From: Crotophaga sulcirostris
Lineage: Eukaryota; Chordata; Aves; Cuculiformes; Crotophagidae
DNA: 64,000 bases
Direction of reading: 5' to 3'
Assembly (NCBI GenBank): GCA_013397455.1
Contig: VYZB01000055.1
Coordinates: 1,995,601-2,059,600, forward strand
The notes below the pieces were generated by a model. It saw nothing but the letters and a program-made list of their open reading frames with translations, was not told the DNA's origin and ran no database searches. Made by a program: the position numbers and the translations under genes. Positions 23,986 through 34,368 of this stretch are shown here, in pieces. Each line of letters begins with the position of its first letter. Position 1 is the first letter of the stretch.

Positions 23986-24240
23986 ATGCATTGGTCTTAA
24001 ATGGAGCCTCATGCTGTACCTTCCTCAAGACATGCTGAACATAATTTCAGTTTAATATTCTGTTTCTCATTATGGGCCTTGGAGGCTCTCTCGAGCGCCA
24101 TGAAAAGCAGTATTAACCCAGCCTTCAGCACTGGGGGCAATCCAGCCAAATTATTCATGCTGGTCTTTTGCTTCGATTTTCGTAGTCTTAACTTAATGTT
24201 CTTAAACAAATCTGAAAGGAGGATGGCTGACAAATAGTAC
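23986..24240. promoter_or_regulatory. Candidate conserved non-coding element
   Basis: A repeat-free block with homeodomain-type cores (GTTTAATATTC, GCAGTATTAACC, CAAATTATTCATGC, CTTAACTTAATG) separated by more mixed sequence, including a CTCTCGAGCGCC core. Both strands are open over almost the same interval: 24001-24237 on plus and 24009-24233 on minus, 78 and 74 codons. Neither translation has a recognisable domain. Strong purifying selection on non-coding DNA is one explanation of such a texture, but there is no alignment to support it here. Confidence 0.3.
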
Positions 24241-24404
24241 AGTCTTTACTTAAGACATTATAGACAGCCATGTTCTGCAGCCCTGAGTCATTAAGCTAAA
24301 AACCCGCGCTGAAGCCAAGGGGAGTTTCATCAGACCTGGGCATAAAGGCTGCAGCCCTGATACAGAGCTCATGGTAATCAGAGCCAGGCATTGAGAAACA
24401 AGAA

Positions 24405-24508
24405 CATTAAAAAAAAAAAAAAAGAAAAAAGTATGGAAAAAGGAAGGAAAAATAAAGAAAAATCAAGAAGAAAAATAAAGGGAAAAAAAAAAAAGAAAGA
24501 AAAAGAAC
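24405..24508 (+). repeat. A-rich purine tract
   Basis: About 100 bases almost entirely A and G, including A15 at 24409-24423 and a run of twelve A near 24483-24494, with repeated words AAAAATAAAG and GGAAGGAAAAA. A low-complexity region; the minus strand reads as phenylalanine-rich nonsense. Probably microsatellite-like and length-variable. Confidence 0.85.
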
Positions 24509-25177
24509 TCCACACTCTCCTCTCCTCTCTTTGTAATCCAGCTATAAAGATTAGCCTCAAATCCTGATTTCAGAGATAGGGGAAAGATAAAAAATGATTT
24601 GCAGGTGTTAGCATTTTTCTATAGATCTTCAGGGCAGCACAACTGATTTCAAGATGAAAAACTGGCATGGGTACACTTGGCAGGTGGACAAGACACAACA
24701 ACATGGGTGAAGAAACAGTTCCCGTTCCTGAAACGTTACACATTCCACTTGCACAGAAACCTCAGCATGCCCACAAAATACCTCTCATTGTTCCATAAAA
24801 AGATTAATCACATTTTCTCGTATGCAGAAATGGGTGCAGAGCTTTGTGCAAGAACGACCAGATCCCAGGTGCTGTAGGCAGCGACAGCGGTGACCATCAG
24901 GGACTCCAGAGAAGCCTGACACATCCCAGGCCAACTGGCACATGCAGCCACTTCATCCCCTCCAAATGCTGCTCTAACTTTACTCACCAAAAATAAGACC
25001 ATTTTTACTCCACAGAATGAGTGTGGCCTGGGGCAGATGCCAGGGAAAAGGGTGGAAATAGCTGCCCCTTATTTATTTATTTTAACAGAACAAGGCAAAA
25101 CAGTTCGCTGCTAGAAATAAACACTGAACCTTGCAGGACTGCAACCCCCCTAACACCTCACTATCATCCCCCCCACA
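24509..25177. other. Unique non-coding sequence
   Basis: No recognised repeats or exons. Short plus-strand and minus-strand frames near 24677-25002 have no domain. Confidence 0.5.
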
Positions 25178-25180
25178 CTC

Positions 25181-25203
25181 CCTCCTCCTCCTCCTCCTCC
25201 TCT
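25181..25203 (+). repeat. (CTC)n trinucleotide repeat
   Basis: About seven and a half units of CCT/CTC in the text CCTCCTCCTCCTCC, within a wider C- and T-rich stretch from about 25146 to 25211. On the minus strand it reads as glycine codons, which explains the poly-glycine frame there. Confidence 0.9.
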
Positions 25204-25211
25204 CCCTCCAA

Positions 25212-25480
25212 CATTGTAAGTAGCACAAAAGATCACATTACAAATGCCAGCTGTGGCTCTTTTGGAAGGTGGCCTCCATCTCAGAGGTAGTATATGTTCC
25301 TCACAGTCTAAGTGGTTGCTATGGTAAATATGCTTTTTATTGAATAGCAGAGTGAAACAGCTTTTAAAGAGACCCATAAGAACCCCATAAATGGGCAAAA
25401 TACAAGGCAGATCAACCTCAGCCTCCCTGGAAACAGGTTTCTCTTTATTTTCCAAAATAATCGTGATTTTTAATCCCTTT
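25212..25480. promoter_or_regulatory. Candidate regulatory block with X-box-like site
   Basis: A repeat-free stretch that includes GTTGCTATGGTAA at 25315-25327, a close match to the RFX X-box (GTTGCCATGGCAAC). Nearby are CAGCTGTGGC near 25246, GGTAAATATGC near 25323 and CCATAAATGGGC near 25386 (CArG-like). RFX factors bind X-boxes in promoters and enhancers of ciliary and immune genes. The X-box half-sites keep the expected dyad spacing. Function is inferred from motif match only. Confidence 0.32.
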
Positions 25481-28400
25481 TTTTGAGTATTTGTGTTGTC
25501 CACTCACCTCCACCTCATCCACACCTGGGTGGAGGGGCTGGAGAGGGCTGGGGGAATCAGGACCCCAACCAGATCCCTGGTATGATGAGCTGCTTTGGCT
25601 TTTAAAGACAAGTGCCTGCTCTCCTGCACAGTGGGAGGCTTTGGGGACAGTGGATGCTCAGCCACTGCAAAGCACAGGTGATCCTCAGCGAAGTTATCCA
25701 CCAAACTCAGCACTCCCAGGCTGCAACCAGCCAGGAGAAACCTCCTGCTCCCTCGCCACGGCCTCCTAGAAGCCCAACACCGCTCCACACGCTGGCCCCA
25801 AGAGCCCCAGGAATGCTCAAGCACAGCAGTTAAAAAAAAAAAGAATTAAAATAAGAAAGTGACTTTGCTTTATTTCTCATTAAGAGTAAGATGACAGCGG
25901 GTTTTGATGGCTGCATCTAAATAAGCAGCCAAACATCTTTTCTCTGATCTCTTCCTCCAGTGGCAGCCCAAGCGGATGGGAAGGAAAAGCAAAGTCATTC
26001 TGAAAAAGTGAAGCAACCAGCACTAGATACCAGTTAAGCAAACACCAGTCCTGTGCCCATCGCACTCTGCTGCACTGAAGGATGGTTTAGAAGCTACAGA
26101 CTCTAAAAGACAGGAAAACTTTTTTCTTTTTTAAATAAAAAACTAATACGTAGCAAAGCCTGAAACTTCAAGATAAAGAGACAGTAACAGAATAAGAAGC
26201 TCCTCAAAAATATTTAGTATGATTTTAGATTTCTAACAAAACAAACGTATGCCTTGGATGTTCTACCAACTACATCAGCTTTAGATTGCATAACAAAAGA
26301 CAAAGAACAAGTAATGTTTCTTTTCCTGGGATTCACCTTGTCATCAGTTGGTTACCAAAAAAAGTCTAAAACAAACAAAAAAATCACGTAAAACTTGACA
26401 ATAAAGTTTTTCAGAAGAAATATTCTAACCCACTACATGGCACCTTCTCCAGAGGTGAATTTCCCAGATGAACGCTCAGAGCTAAGACGCTTCTTAACAT
26501 CAGATGGCAGTTAAACCAGCTATGGGTGAGGATGGGCCAATGCACACGGTCCCTCTTGCGCAACACCATATAAACAGTTTCCTTTTAGACCTCTATGGAT
26601 CCTATTTTACAAAGCAAAATAAAACCCCAAGCCCCTGTCATGCAAATACATATTGAACATTCAAACTCCACATCATTTTTAGAATAGATGAAAATTGAAC
26701 TGCGAACTGAAAATTTAACTGAGAAGTCAATAAAAGAAGATATTTTTAGCAATGCTAACTATAAAGAGTTTTATATTTTGCAGGTAAGTAGGAAACATTT
26801 GATAACACTTTTTATAGTAAATGAGAAGTCATCACAACACAAATAGACATGTGTTTTGTTGAGCTGGCTCTGTTCACCCAGGAAAAACAGTGACCCACTC
26901 AAACTTTTATTCAAGACTTTGCAGTAAGAAAGGATTATTTCAGTAAAGGTTGCAGAACAGGCTTGGGTTTTATGTTTTTAACACTTTCCTAAAGCATCTC
27001 TTCATTCTCTTCAGTTCAACATTGCCAGATGTGTAAACCAGCCTGATTGGACTTCACTGCCATGAAGTAATTCTGCAGTGTGTAAATTTAGAGCATTTTC
27101 AACTCTCTGCTCTCCTATGAGGCACATGAATGATAATTTCATGAACAGCCCAGCAACAGCAAATGTATTCCCTCTTTTACCATGAGCTCCTTACAGTTTT
27201 TGTTTGCTTTGAAATATTTCTCTTCAGTTTGTGTAAAAGAAAACTGATGATAACCAATGCCATTAATGACAAATGCCTTTTTTTAAAAAAAAAAAAAACA
27301 AAGGAAGAACATCTTTCTGTGTTTACTTACAACAATGTGTGCTGGAGATGGAGACCTAGCATCCTTGAGGGCTTGTCTACTCTGAAGGCTCCCTGCCTGA
27401 ACATCAAGCAGTGGCCATTTCATCTGCAGATACTGGATGGAGGAAACAAAAATGGGGAAAGAAAAATGAGTTCAGAAAAGAAAGGCAAAACAAAAAAAAA
27501 TAACAAATCTTAGGTAACATGGGTAAAAAGATATAAATTAAAACTTATGCAAGGAACTGAAATAAAAATTAAGACGACTTTGCATGTTTGTGGAGACAAA
27601 ATCTGTGCGGAACGCTAACAATTTCATACCACCACGTTACAGTTCAGGAATAAGAAAATAAGTCAGATTGCAAAGACAGTATTACATTGATTTTATTAAC
27701 TGTAGCAAATCTAGAGGAAGAATAAAACCCATACAGAAACAAAATACCAAAACCATGGAGAGGATGGGACAAGGAAGGGGAAGGTGGATTATCAGTCTCA
27801 GGGGAGGAAAAACAAGTACCGTGTGTTAAGAATATGATCTCATTATTTAATGGGTCATCTGTCAGCCTTCTTTCAACAAATGCACCATCTCAACTCCTCT
27901 AGCTTCCCAGCTCTGTAGGGGCCCTAAAGGCAGAGGTCTACCCCAAGAAGATCCAGCACTGCTGGGTCTTAACATCTGCTTTCCCTACTTTTCACTATTT
28001 CTGGAAGTCACCATGGATTATTTTCTTCTTGCTCATCATCACCAAGAGAGAAACCTTCTGTCAGTCAACCCTTAAGGGACTTGCATAGTGTAACTTATTC
28101 AATTACAAGGCCAAACCTAATAAGCTCTCCTGTTGATGATGTCCAAGACAGAGTGCGGCCTGGTGCACTCAGGCTCAGCTGCGCTGGCCAGACACTACAG
28201 GGTAGCCAAACTTCTTTATGTCACTGTCATCAGCAGATAGGCTGAATACATGCAGGCAGCAATTCTGCAGCCGAAGCAGACGTTGATTCAAAAGCAAAAA
28301 AGTCATAACTACACCTCAAGAAGGAGCAAAACATTCCCACAGATTTAATCAGCATCAAATATCAACTAAAACAACTGCTCTCAGCCATGCATGCCCTCTT

Positions 28401-31130
28401 GCTAAACTCACTGGAGTAGTCATTGCACCCCAGCCAGACTGCACTGCAGAGCTCAAGGCTTCCACCAAACAGGTGAACTCTCGAGCTGGTACTCAGATGG
28501 CTGCATCGCAAGCGCTTGATTCTGACCAAGAGCAGCCCCACAGAGAAATTAGTTAGCCCAATCAGACCTCTGCACAGCACATCTAAGTATCATTTCAGAC
28601 CAAGCTTTTCTCTCCGCGTGGTGCTGCACTGTGCCATGGGGCACACTGGTTAATACGTGATCTCTAAAAGCCCTATATCATGCTGGAAGAAACGCACACT
28701 GCCACATACCTTCAGCCCCCTCCCAGAACTAAGAAAAGCAGCTGTACGCATACATCAGGCCACTGCAGAAGATCCTATTTAGCATTAGACTCTGGTTGAC
28801 CTAACAGATCTATTCCTAGAAATACCTAGAGAAATAGTTACATTTCCTCTTCACCTTTTTTTTTTTTTTCTAAAGAGTAATCTTGAAGGAGAACCACACA
28901 CACACAACTCCGCCACTCCAAGCGAACAACGGAAGCCATATCTAAATCTCCATGAAGGAAGGAAGGAGATCTGGTTCCATGCTTTCAGCACATCGCTATC
29001 ACATTTGCTCACGTATGCAAAACATTTGCTAGCATGCAAGGCCTCTTTGCTGCAAGACCCTGGGCACCGAGGTGACCAAAAGCAGGAGTCAGCAGGAGGA
29101 CGTGTTACCAATTCCCATTGCTTGGAGGGCCCGAGATTTCTGAGCTACCGGAATGCAAATAAACAAACCCATACTCTGGATTTGCGCCCCATACAAGTTC
29201 CTCAAGTTCCAAGGAGTTTTGTTTTTATTCATCTCCACATTTGGGATTTGTGCAATGTGGACCAGAATGTTTCAGCACTTCTTAAAAAACAAGAAATAAA
29301 AGCCAAACAAACCAGAACTAGTCTACTGTAAGCGACATTTCTAACTCTTACGACTTGACTGTAAGCCTCCAGATATTTGATTGCTTGTATCAAATCCCTG
29401 CTCTTCAATATAGGTGACCACAACATAAATTTTAAAGCTGAGATGATGTTAAAGTAACTTTCTAACCCTTTGTGGTTTCAAAAAAATGCTTAAAAATGCA
29501 ACCCAAGCGCACAGAGAATGAACCCAAAACCTAACTCGACAGAGAGCTGCTTAAATTGAGGGGAAACAGGATACATTTCAGATTTGCAGATGGCACTTAA
29601 TAGTAACAATAAGCCAACTGCTACATTTTCACAAGTCCATCAGTTGTCTTAGACAGTGACTGTAACACCACCACATAAAGGGGTGTACATGAATTTTCAG
29701 GAAGGGTCCTGATGGGTTACAGCTACTACTGGCTTCCTCAGGTTTTCCACCCACCCAGTGAAGTATTTTTCCCCTCTTCCAAGGAAAACGTCCTCACAGG
29801 GTGTGCGTCTCATAGCACACAACCCTGTTTCAAACTCCACAATCATTTTGGAGAGTGAGAAGTTCCTGTTACCGCAGCTAAAGCCCCTACAAGAACCTGC
29901 CAGCTCAACCAGAGGTGTCTCAGGAAATGGCCACTAAGCCATTACCCACCAAAAAAAAAAAAACAACCACCCTTATTTTTCCACAACCACTCCACAGTCA
30001 CGAGCAACCTTGGAATATTCCTACAACCATGACAACGCATGAAGGAGCTCAGGTCAGCAGTTGTCCTAAAAGACAGGCCAAGAAACATGTGGGCTTCTTT
30101 GAGATTGCCCCGAGGGCAGGCTGAGGCCCTGACACAGCAGCATGAGCAAGCTCATATCAGACCCCGTCCTGTCAGTAATTATTGCAGGGATTATAAAGCC
30201 TTCAGCACTGACAGCTCTGCTGTTTTTTACTAGCAATAAATTTCCTTAGAAGAAACACAGCAAGAAGGTATGGTTGCTCTTGCTCCACCTCAGTCTCTTA
30301 AGAGCCCATACTTTCAGCATGGTTGCTCCCACACCAGGCTGACCAGCCTAAGGGCAAGATGGAAGTTTCAAAAGATCTTACTGCTACTTTGCTTTTCTGC
30401 TTTTAAACCCCTTAGTTTGGGTTCTTAGTAAAGTCATTCTCTTATTCACCCCTGCCAAAGAGGATCCAAGAAGTCTTACAGTGCAAGGACTAAAATGCAG
30501 CCAAAGCTGCTTCTCCTCTTGGACACGCATGTGGAGCCCCACAGGAATGGTACAAACCCAGAAGGTTCAGTTTTGCCCACATGCCCACACACAGACAGCT
30601 TCCATTTCCACCAGTGGGGGGAAAAACAAATCAGTCCCCACAGAAAGCAGTAACGCGAAAGGGTCAACAAAGCAGCTTCCACGAACTCTACCAAGTGGCC
30701 AGGATCCAGAGCAGCATCCCGGCCCGCCAAGGGTGAGATGTTCTGTCCCTCAGATGAACAGAGGGCCAGAGCCCACAGCCAACGCCTGCGTCAAGCTAAC
30801 GAATCCACAGCTTCAGTGGTGGGACATTTGCAAAAGAAAAAAACAGTCCAATCTGCTGGCTTCAGAATGCCAGCTCTGTTGATAAAGTATGAAATATTAG
30901 CATTGTTTAAGGTGACGAGCCTGAGTCAAGGCCTCCTCATCCAAGAATTGTCATGCCTGTAACACAATATTGATGTGGTGGCTTATAATTCTTACTTTAC
31001 ATAAAAGCTTCATTGTGTGCCAAATTCAATCTCCACAGGCTACCTGAGCCACAGATTTTTACGAGTCTACATTTCAGCGCTGCGAGTCTACAATACACAT
31101 AATTTTCAATTATGTTAGGGCAGAACAGGA
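25481..31130. other. Unique non-coding sequence, mostly AT-rich
   Basis: About 5.6 kb without recognised transposons or exons. The section 26090-27300 is AT-rich and includes an A-run near 27284-27298 behind a T-run. A T-run is at about 28857-28870 and an ACAC stretch near 28897-28906. Frames of 70 to 133 codons occur, the longest at 30481-30882 (+), none with a domain. No tRNA or other structured RNA gene was recognised. Confidence 0.5.
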
Positions 31131-31137
31131 TCACTGC

Positions 31138-31320
31138 CTATATAACATTACTGGTTGGAGGAAATGAGACTCAGCCCTACTGCCGAGAGAGCTAACTGGA
31201 TCCAGATGGTGGGCCGAGCGAGGCAGCCGTCCGAGGGAGCGCCGCCGCAGCAGCCGCCCCCTCCACAACTCCCTTTGACGATGGAGGGAGACGCCAAGCC
31301 GTGGCCAAGGCCGGGAGGTG
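31138..31320 (+). promoter_or_regulatory. Possible TATA promoter and short first exon
   Basis: A TATA-like box CTATATAAC begins at 31138. About 34 bases on is the initiator-like CTCAGCCC around 31170-31177. A CpG-dense stretch follows (roughly 13 CpG between 31205 and 31335, including GCGCCGCCGCAGCAGCCGCC). An ATG at 31281 has A at -3 and G at +4, a strong initiation context. After 37 coding bases comes GAG|GTGGGT, an acceptable 5' splice site (exon end 31317). The frame stays open to 31436 if not spliced. The 12-codon start is too short to name a protein. Each signal is weak alone; the combination in a CpG peak is why it is listed. An orphan CpG cluster with chance motifs is the main alternative. 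Confidence 0.25.
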
Positions 31321-31950
31321 GGTGGGGAGGACGCTTGGGCAAGGGGGGAGCTGCATCACGGCATGGGGAGGGCAAAGGAAGAAGAGGGAAGAGGCATGAT
31401 TGCTTTCACAGGTTTACTACTGCTGCCCTACGCTGAGATATTCTTATTAAAGAGATGAAAAATTAAGTCCTGTTACAGTGGAGAGGTAAATCCTTTCCTT
31501 CCTCAAGCAACTAAATAGCAGGAAATCCTCTTCTCTTGGCCCTAAATGCAGATTTGAGCCAGACGGTTCCTCTGATTTGCAAGGAGTCCACAAAAATCCA
31601 AAGCCAACTTTCCCAGCCTCCTGACACTGCTTTTACATTCCTGCACCAGAGGGGAAGGGTAGGAGGGAGGGAAGTTCCCACCACCCCGCTCCCGCGAAGC
31701 CTGGACACGCGCTCGCTCCTCTCCCGCTTCTGTGTCTCAGTGTGGAAATTAGGACTTGCCTGTACAAACACTGAACTTTTCAACAAATTAACTCTAACAA
31801 ATCTGCACAAATTATTTCAGAACAAAACTGTTGAAATGGGCTCTGCTGGCTTGCTTTTAACATTTTTTAAAATAATGTCATCTTGCCATAAGTATTTTAT
31901 TCCTTCCTTAACAATATGATCTGATGGGGATCATTAGCATGTGTGTGTTT
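31321..31950. other. G-rich then AT-rich unique sequence
   Basis: The first 60 bases continue the G-rich stretch with G-runs (GGTGGGGAGG, CAAGGGGGGAGC) that could form a loose quadruplex, although one loop would be nine bases. The rest is unique sequence with overlapping frames on both strands at 31511-31919 and no domain. Confidence 0.45.
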
Positions 31951-31975
31951 AAAAAAAAAAAAAGGAAAAAAAAAA
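31951..31975 (+). repeat. Interrupted poly-A run
   Basis: Thirteen A, GG, then ten A. No transposon body recognised upstream. Confidence 0.85.
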
Positions 31976-32155
31976 TGTTTTATGGCAAGTCTCAGAGAGC
32001 TTAAGCAAAATAATTGTTAAGCTCCAGGCCTCCGCACAAAAATTAAAACACGTATGGGGTGAGCGTACTTGAGAGAAACCAAAGCTTTTAAAAAGGCTGT
32101 TAAATTGTCAGCACAAGGGAAAAAGCAAATGATTTGAACAGCCCAGATTTCTTTC

Positions 32156-32171
32156 TTTTTTTTTTTTTTTT
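32156..32171 (+). repeat. Poly-T run (16)
   Basis: Sixteen T in CTTTCTTTTT context. Could be the reverse-strand tail of a retroposed sequence, but no body is recognised downstream. Confidence 0.85.
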
Positions 32172-32965
32172 GTATAAGTGGAACAAAAAAAAACTACCCT
32201 TACCCTCCAAGTCCTGCAAGCAGCATGTCCTGATTTGCAACCAGAAGGTCCTGCGAAGCATGGACCCACAGAGAGCAGCCCCAAATACCACCCTGGGCAC
32301 CGGCAGAGCAAACAAACATCCTTCTCAAGATTTCACAGCAGAGTTGGTCAAAAGCAGCTAAAATTCACATCCAAGACTAAAGGAGTTTGGTGGAAACTCT
32401 CACTCATGGCCAGCAGCCACCTCCTGCCCCGGGGTCAGGCTCGCAGCCGCAGTGGAAGGGATGGCACAGAGTTCACAGGTGTTTCCTCTACCGGTGTCCA
32501 GCCTGGAGCTGCTCCCTTGTCAGGCTATTGTTTTCACTGCTGGAATGCCCTACCAGTGATGTCCCACAGCATATAAATACATAAACGTAATTACAAAAAA
32601 AAATATGCTGTATTTTTAAACAGAGGGAAAGCTGCACAACACTTTCCAGCTCAGGTTTCCTGCAGCTGGTGCTCATTAGCTCCCAGGAACTGGAAGTAGC
32701 AGAAGCAGGGCTCCTGGAGTCAGCTTGTTGCCACAGGTCTCCACCAATACCTCTGACTACCATGGGATCAGACTTCCACCTTCAGAGCCTGCACCTTCTC
32801 CCTGAATGCCAACATGCCATGCAAACAGAAATCTTCCTGTTCCTGGTTTTGTTGTTAGTCTCTACCTTGGCATTCCATTGCAGTTCCATTACAGAACTAC
32901 ATGGAACTACACACCTGGAAGTCAACTTTGAAGCTCAGGAGTTTCTCCAATATTTAGCTAGCTAC
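32172..32965. other. Unique non-coding sequence
   Basis: No repeat family recognised before the CR1 copy. Overlapping frames (32178-32576 plus, 32488-32763 minus, 32669-32971 plus) have no domain; the last begins outside the CR1 and ends at its edge. Confidence 0.5.
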
Positions 32966-33240
32966 TCATAGAATCATAGAATCACTAAGACTGGAAAAGA
33001 CCTCTAAGACCATTGAGTCCAACCACCAGTCCAACACCACCGTGCCCACTAGACATGGCACTTTGGGACATGAACACCTCCAGGGAAGGAGACTCCACCA
33101 CTGCCCTGGGCAGCCTGTGCCAATGCTTCACCACTCCTTTGGTGAAGAAATTTTTCCTAACATCCAGTCTAAACCTCCCCCGACACAACTTGAGGCTATT
33201 TCCTCTTGTCCTATCACTTGTTACTTGGGAGAAAACTCTT
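32966..33240 (-). mobile_element. CR1 LINE, 3'-end copy, reverse orientation
   Basis: About 275 bases of a reversed avian CR1. It starts with the terminal repeat as TCATAGAATCATAGAATC at 32966, continues through AGACCTCTAAGACCATTGAG and TCCAACCACCAGTCCAACAC, and reaches the section that codes for the last part of the CR1 ORF2 reverse transcriptase protein. On the minus strand at 32985-33188 that C-terminal peptide is still readable without a frame break, but with no start of its own and without the endonuclease and RT domains. The wording (CAACACCACCGTGCCCACTA) differs from the copies at 34.1 and 38.9 kb, so it belongs to another CR1 subfamily. Inactive. Confidence 0.93.
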
Positions 33241-34070
33241 CTGGGAAGGGGAATCTAGACATTTTAGCCAGACATAATCCAGTAGTTAATACAGCAGACC
33301 GCGATGCAGAAGGGATGGTTAAGATTTATGGGGGAGCTGATAGGAACGACAATGAAGCTTAATGAGACTGTAATTGCTCTTTGAGGACAAGAAAGGATAC
33401 TTTCCTTTCTTACTTGAGGATATGCATCTTGGTGCCTACAAAGAGAGGTCTACAACCTACTAGTGTCCCCAACTTAAGTCAGAAAGCAAAGCCTACAAGG
33501 ACTTGAAAGGAGACCCACAGCTCCATCCCTTAATTTACCTCAATGCCTTATTTTTGGTCTTCAGTTATCACCTTGTTTGTAGAGGTGTGCAGCGCAAGAA
33601 TAAAAGCTGAAGGATTTACTTTAAATAACTGAAAGCGCTTGCTGAAGGAACTCTGGAAGAAGGGCCTCCCATTTCTTGCAGATCTGCAATGTCTGGAATT
33701 TTTTGTATGGGAAGTAACAGACACCACCCACAATGTTGAGCCTTTCTACAGAATATGTAATGAACCACGACGAGGCACAGGGGAGCTGCTCAAAACGAAT
33801 GCAGCGAGACTCATTTCAATGAGACCGATCCTTGCCACACTAACATTTCCTCCCTGTATTCAAGACATGAAAGCATGACATTGTAAAAAAATGGAAGTAT
33901 TCACCACATATCTCCACTTCTTTTTTTAAACTATTATCATACTTGAAATTATAACAACACTGCAAAAATGAATTATTAAATGAAATACATAAATAGGGAA
34001 AAAGCGGCACAAAAAAGGAACTGGTAAGTGTTGCGTACCGGCACAGACACATGCATAGAGGGCATTAAGT
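33241..34070. other. Unique sequence between two CR1 copies
   Basis: About 830 bases of unique DNA with no recognised repeat. Frames at 33639-33878 (+) and 33840-34052 (-) are short and anonymous. Confidence 0.5.
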
Positions 34071-34368
34071 CATCACAGAATGGTTTGGGTTGGAAGAGAC
34101 CTTAAAGATTATCGAGTTCCAACCCCCCTGCCATGGGCAGGGACACGTCCCACTGGATCAGGGGGCTCAAAGCCCCACCCAGCCTGGCCTTGAACACCTC
34201 CAGGGATGGGGCAGCCATCACTTCTCTGGGCAACCTGTGCCAGGGCCTCACCACCCTCACAGGAAATAATTTCTTCCTAAGATCTGATCTAAATCTCCCC
34301 TCTTTCATCTTAAAACCGTTCCCCTCATCCTATCCCTGCACTCCCTGATAAAGAGCCCCTCGTCCCCA
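34071..34368 (-). mobile_element. CR1 LINE, 3'-end copy, reverse orientation
   Basis: About 300 bases of reversed avian CR1: CAGAATGGTTTGGGTTGGAA, then AAAGATTATCGAGTTCCAAC, CCCCTGCCATGGGCAGGGAC, CCTTGAACACCTCCAGGGAT, and further to CTCATCCTATCCCTGCACTC. Only one degenerate unit of the terminal ATTCTATGAT repeat remains. The minus-strand reading at 34102-34308 preserves the C-terminal part of CR1 ORF2 protein as a remnant with no catalytic domain. It is similar to the copy at 38915-39138 but in the opposite orientation. Inactive, 5'-truncated. Confidence 0.95.

Noticed and set aside
25276..25295. Text AGAGGTAGTATATG as a let-7-like miRNA
   Set aside because: The let-7 seed GAGGTAG is present but the rest of the mature sequence does not match and I see no matching hairpin arm.
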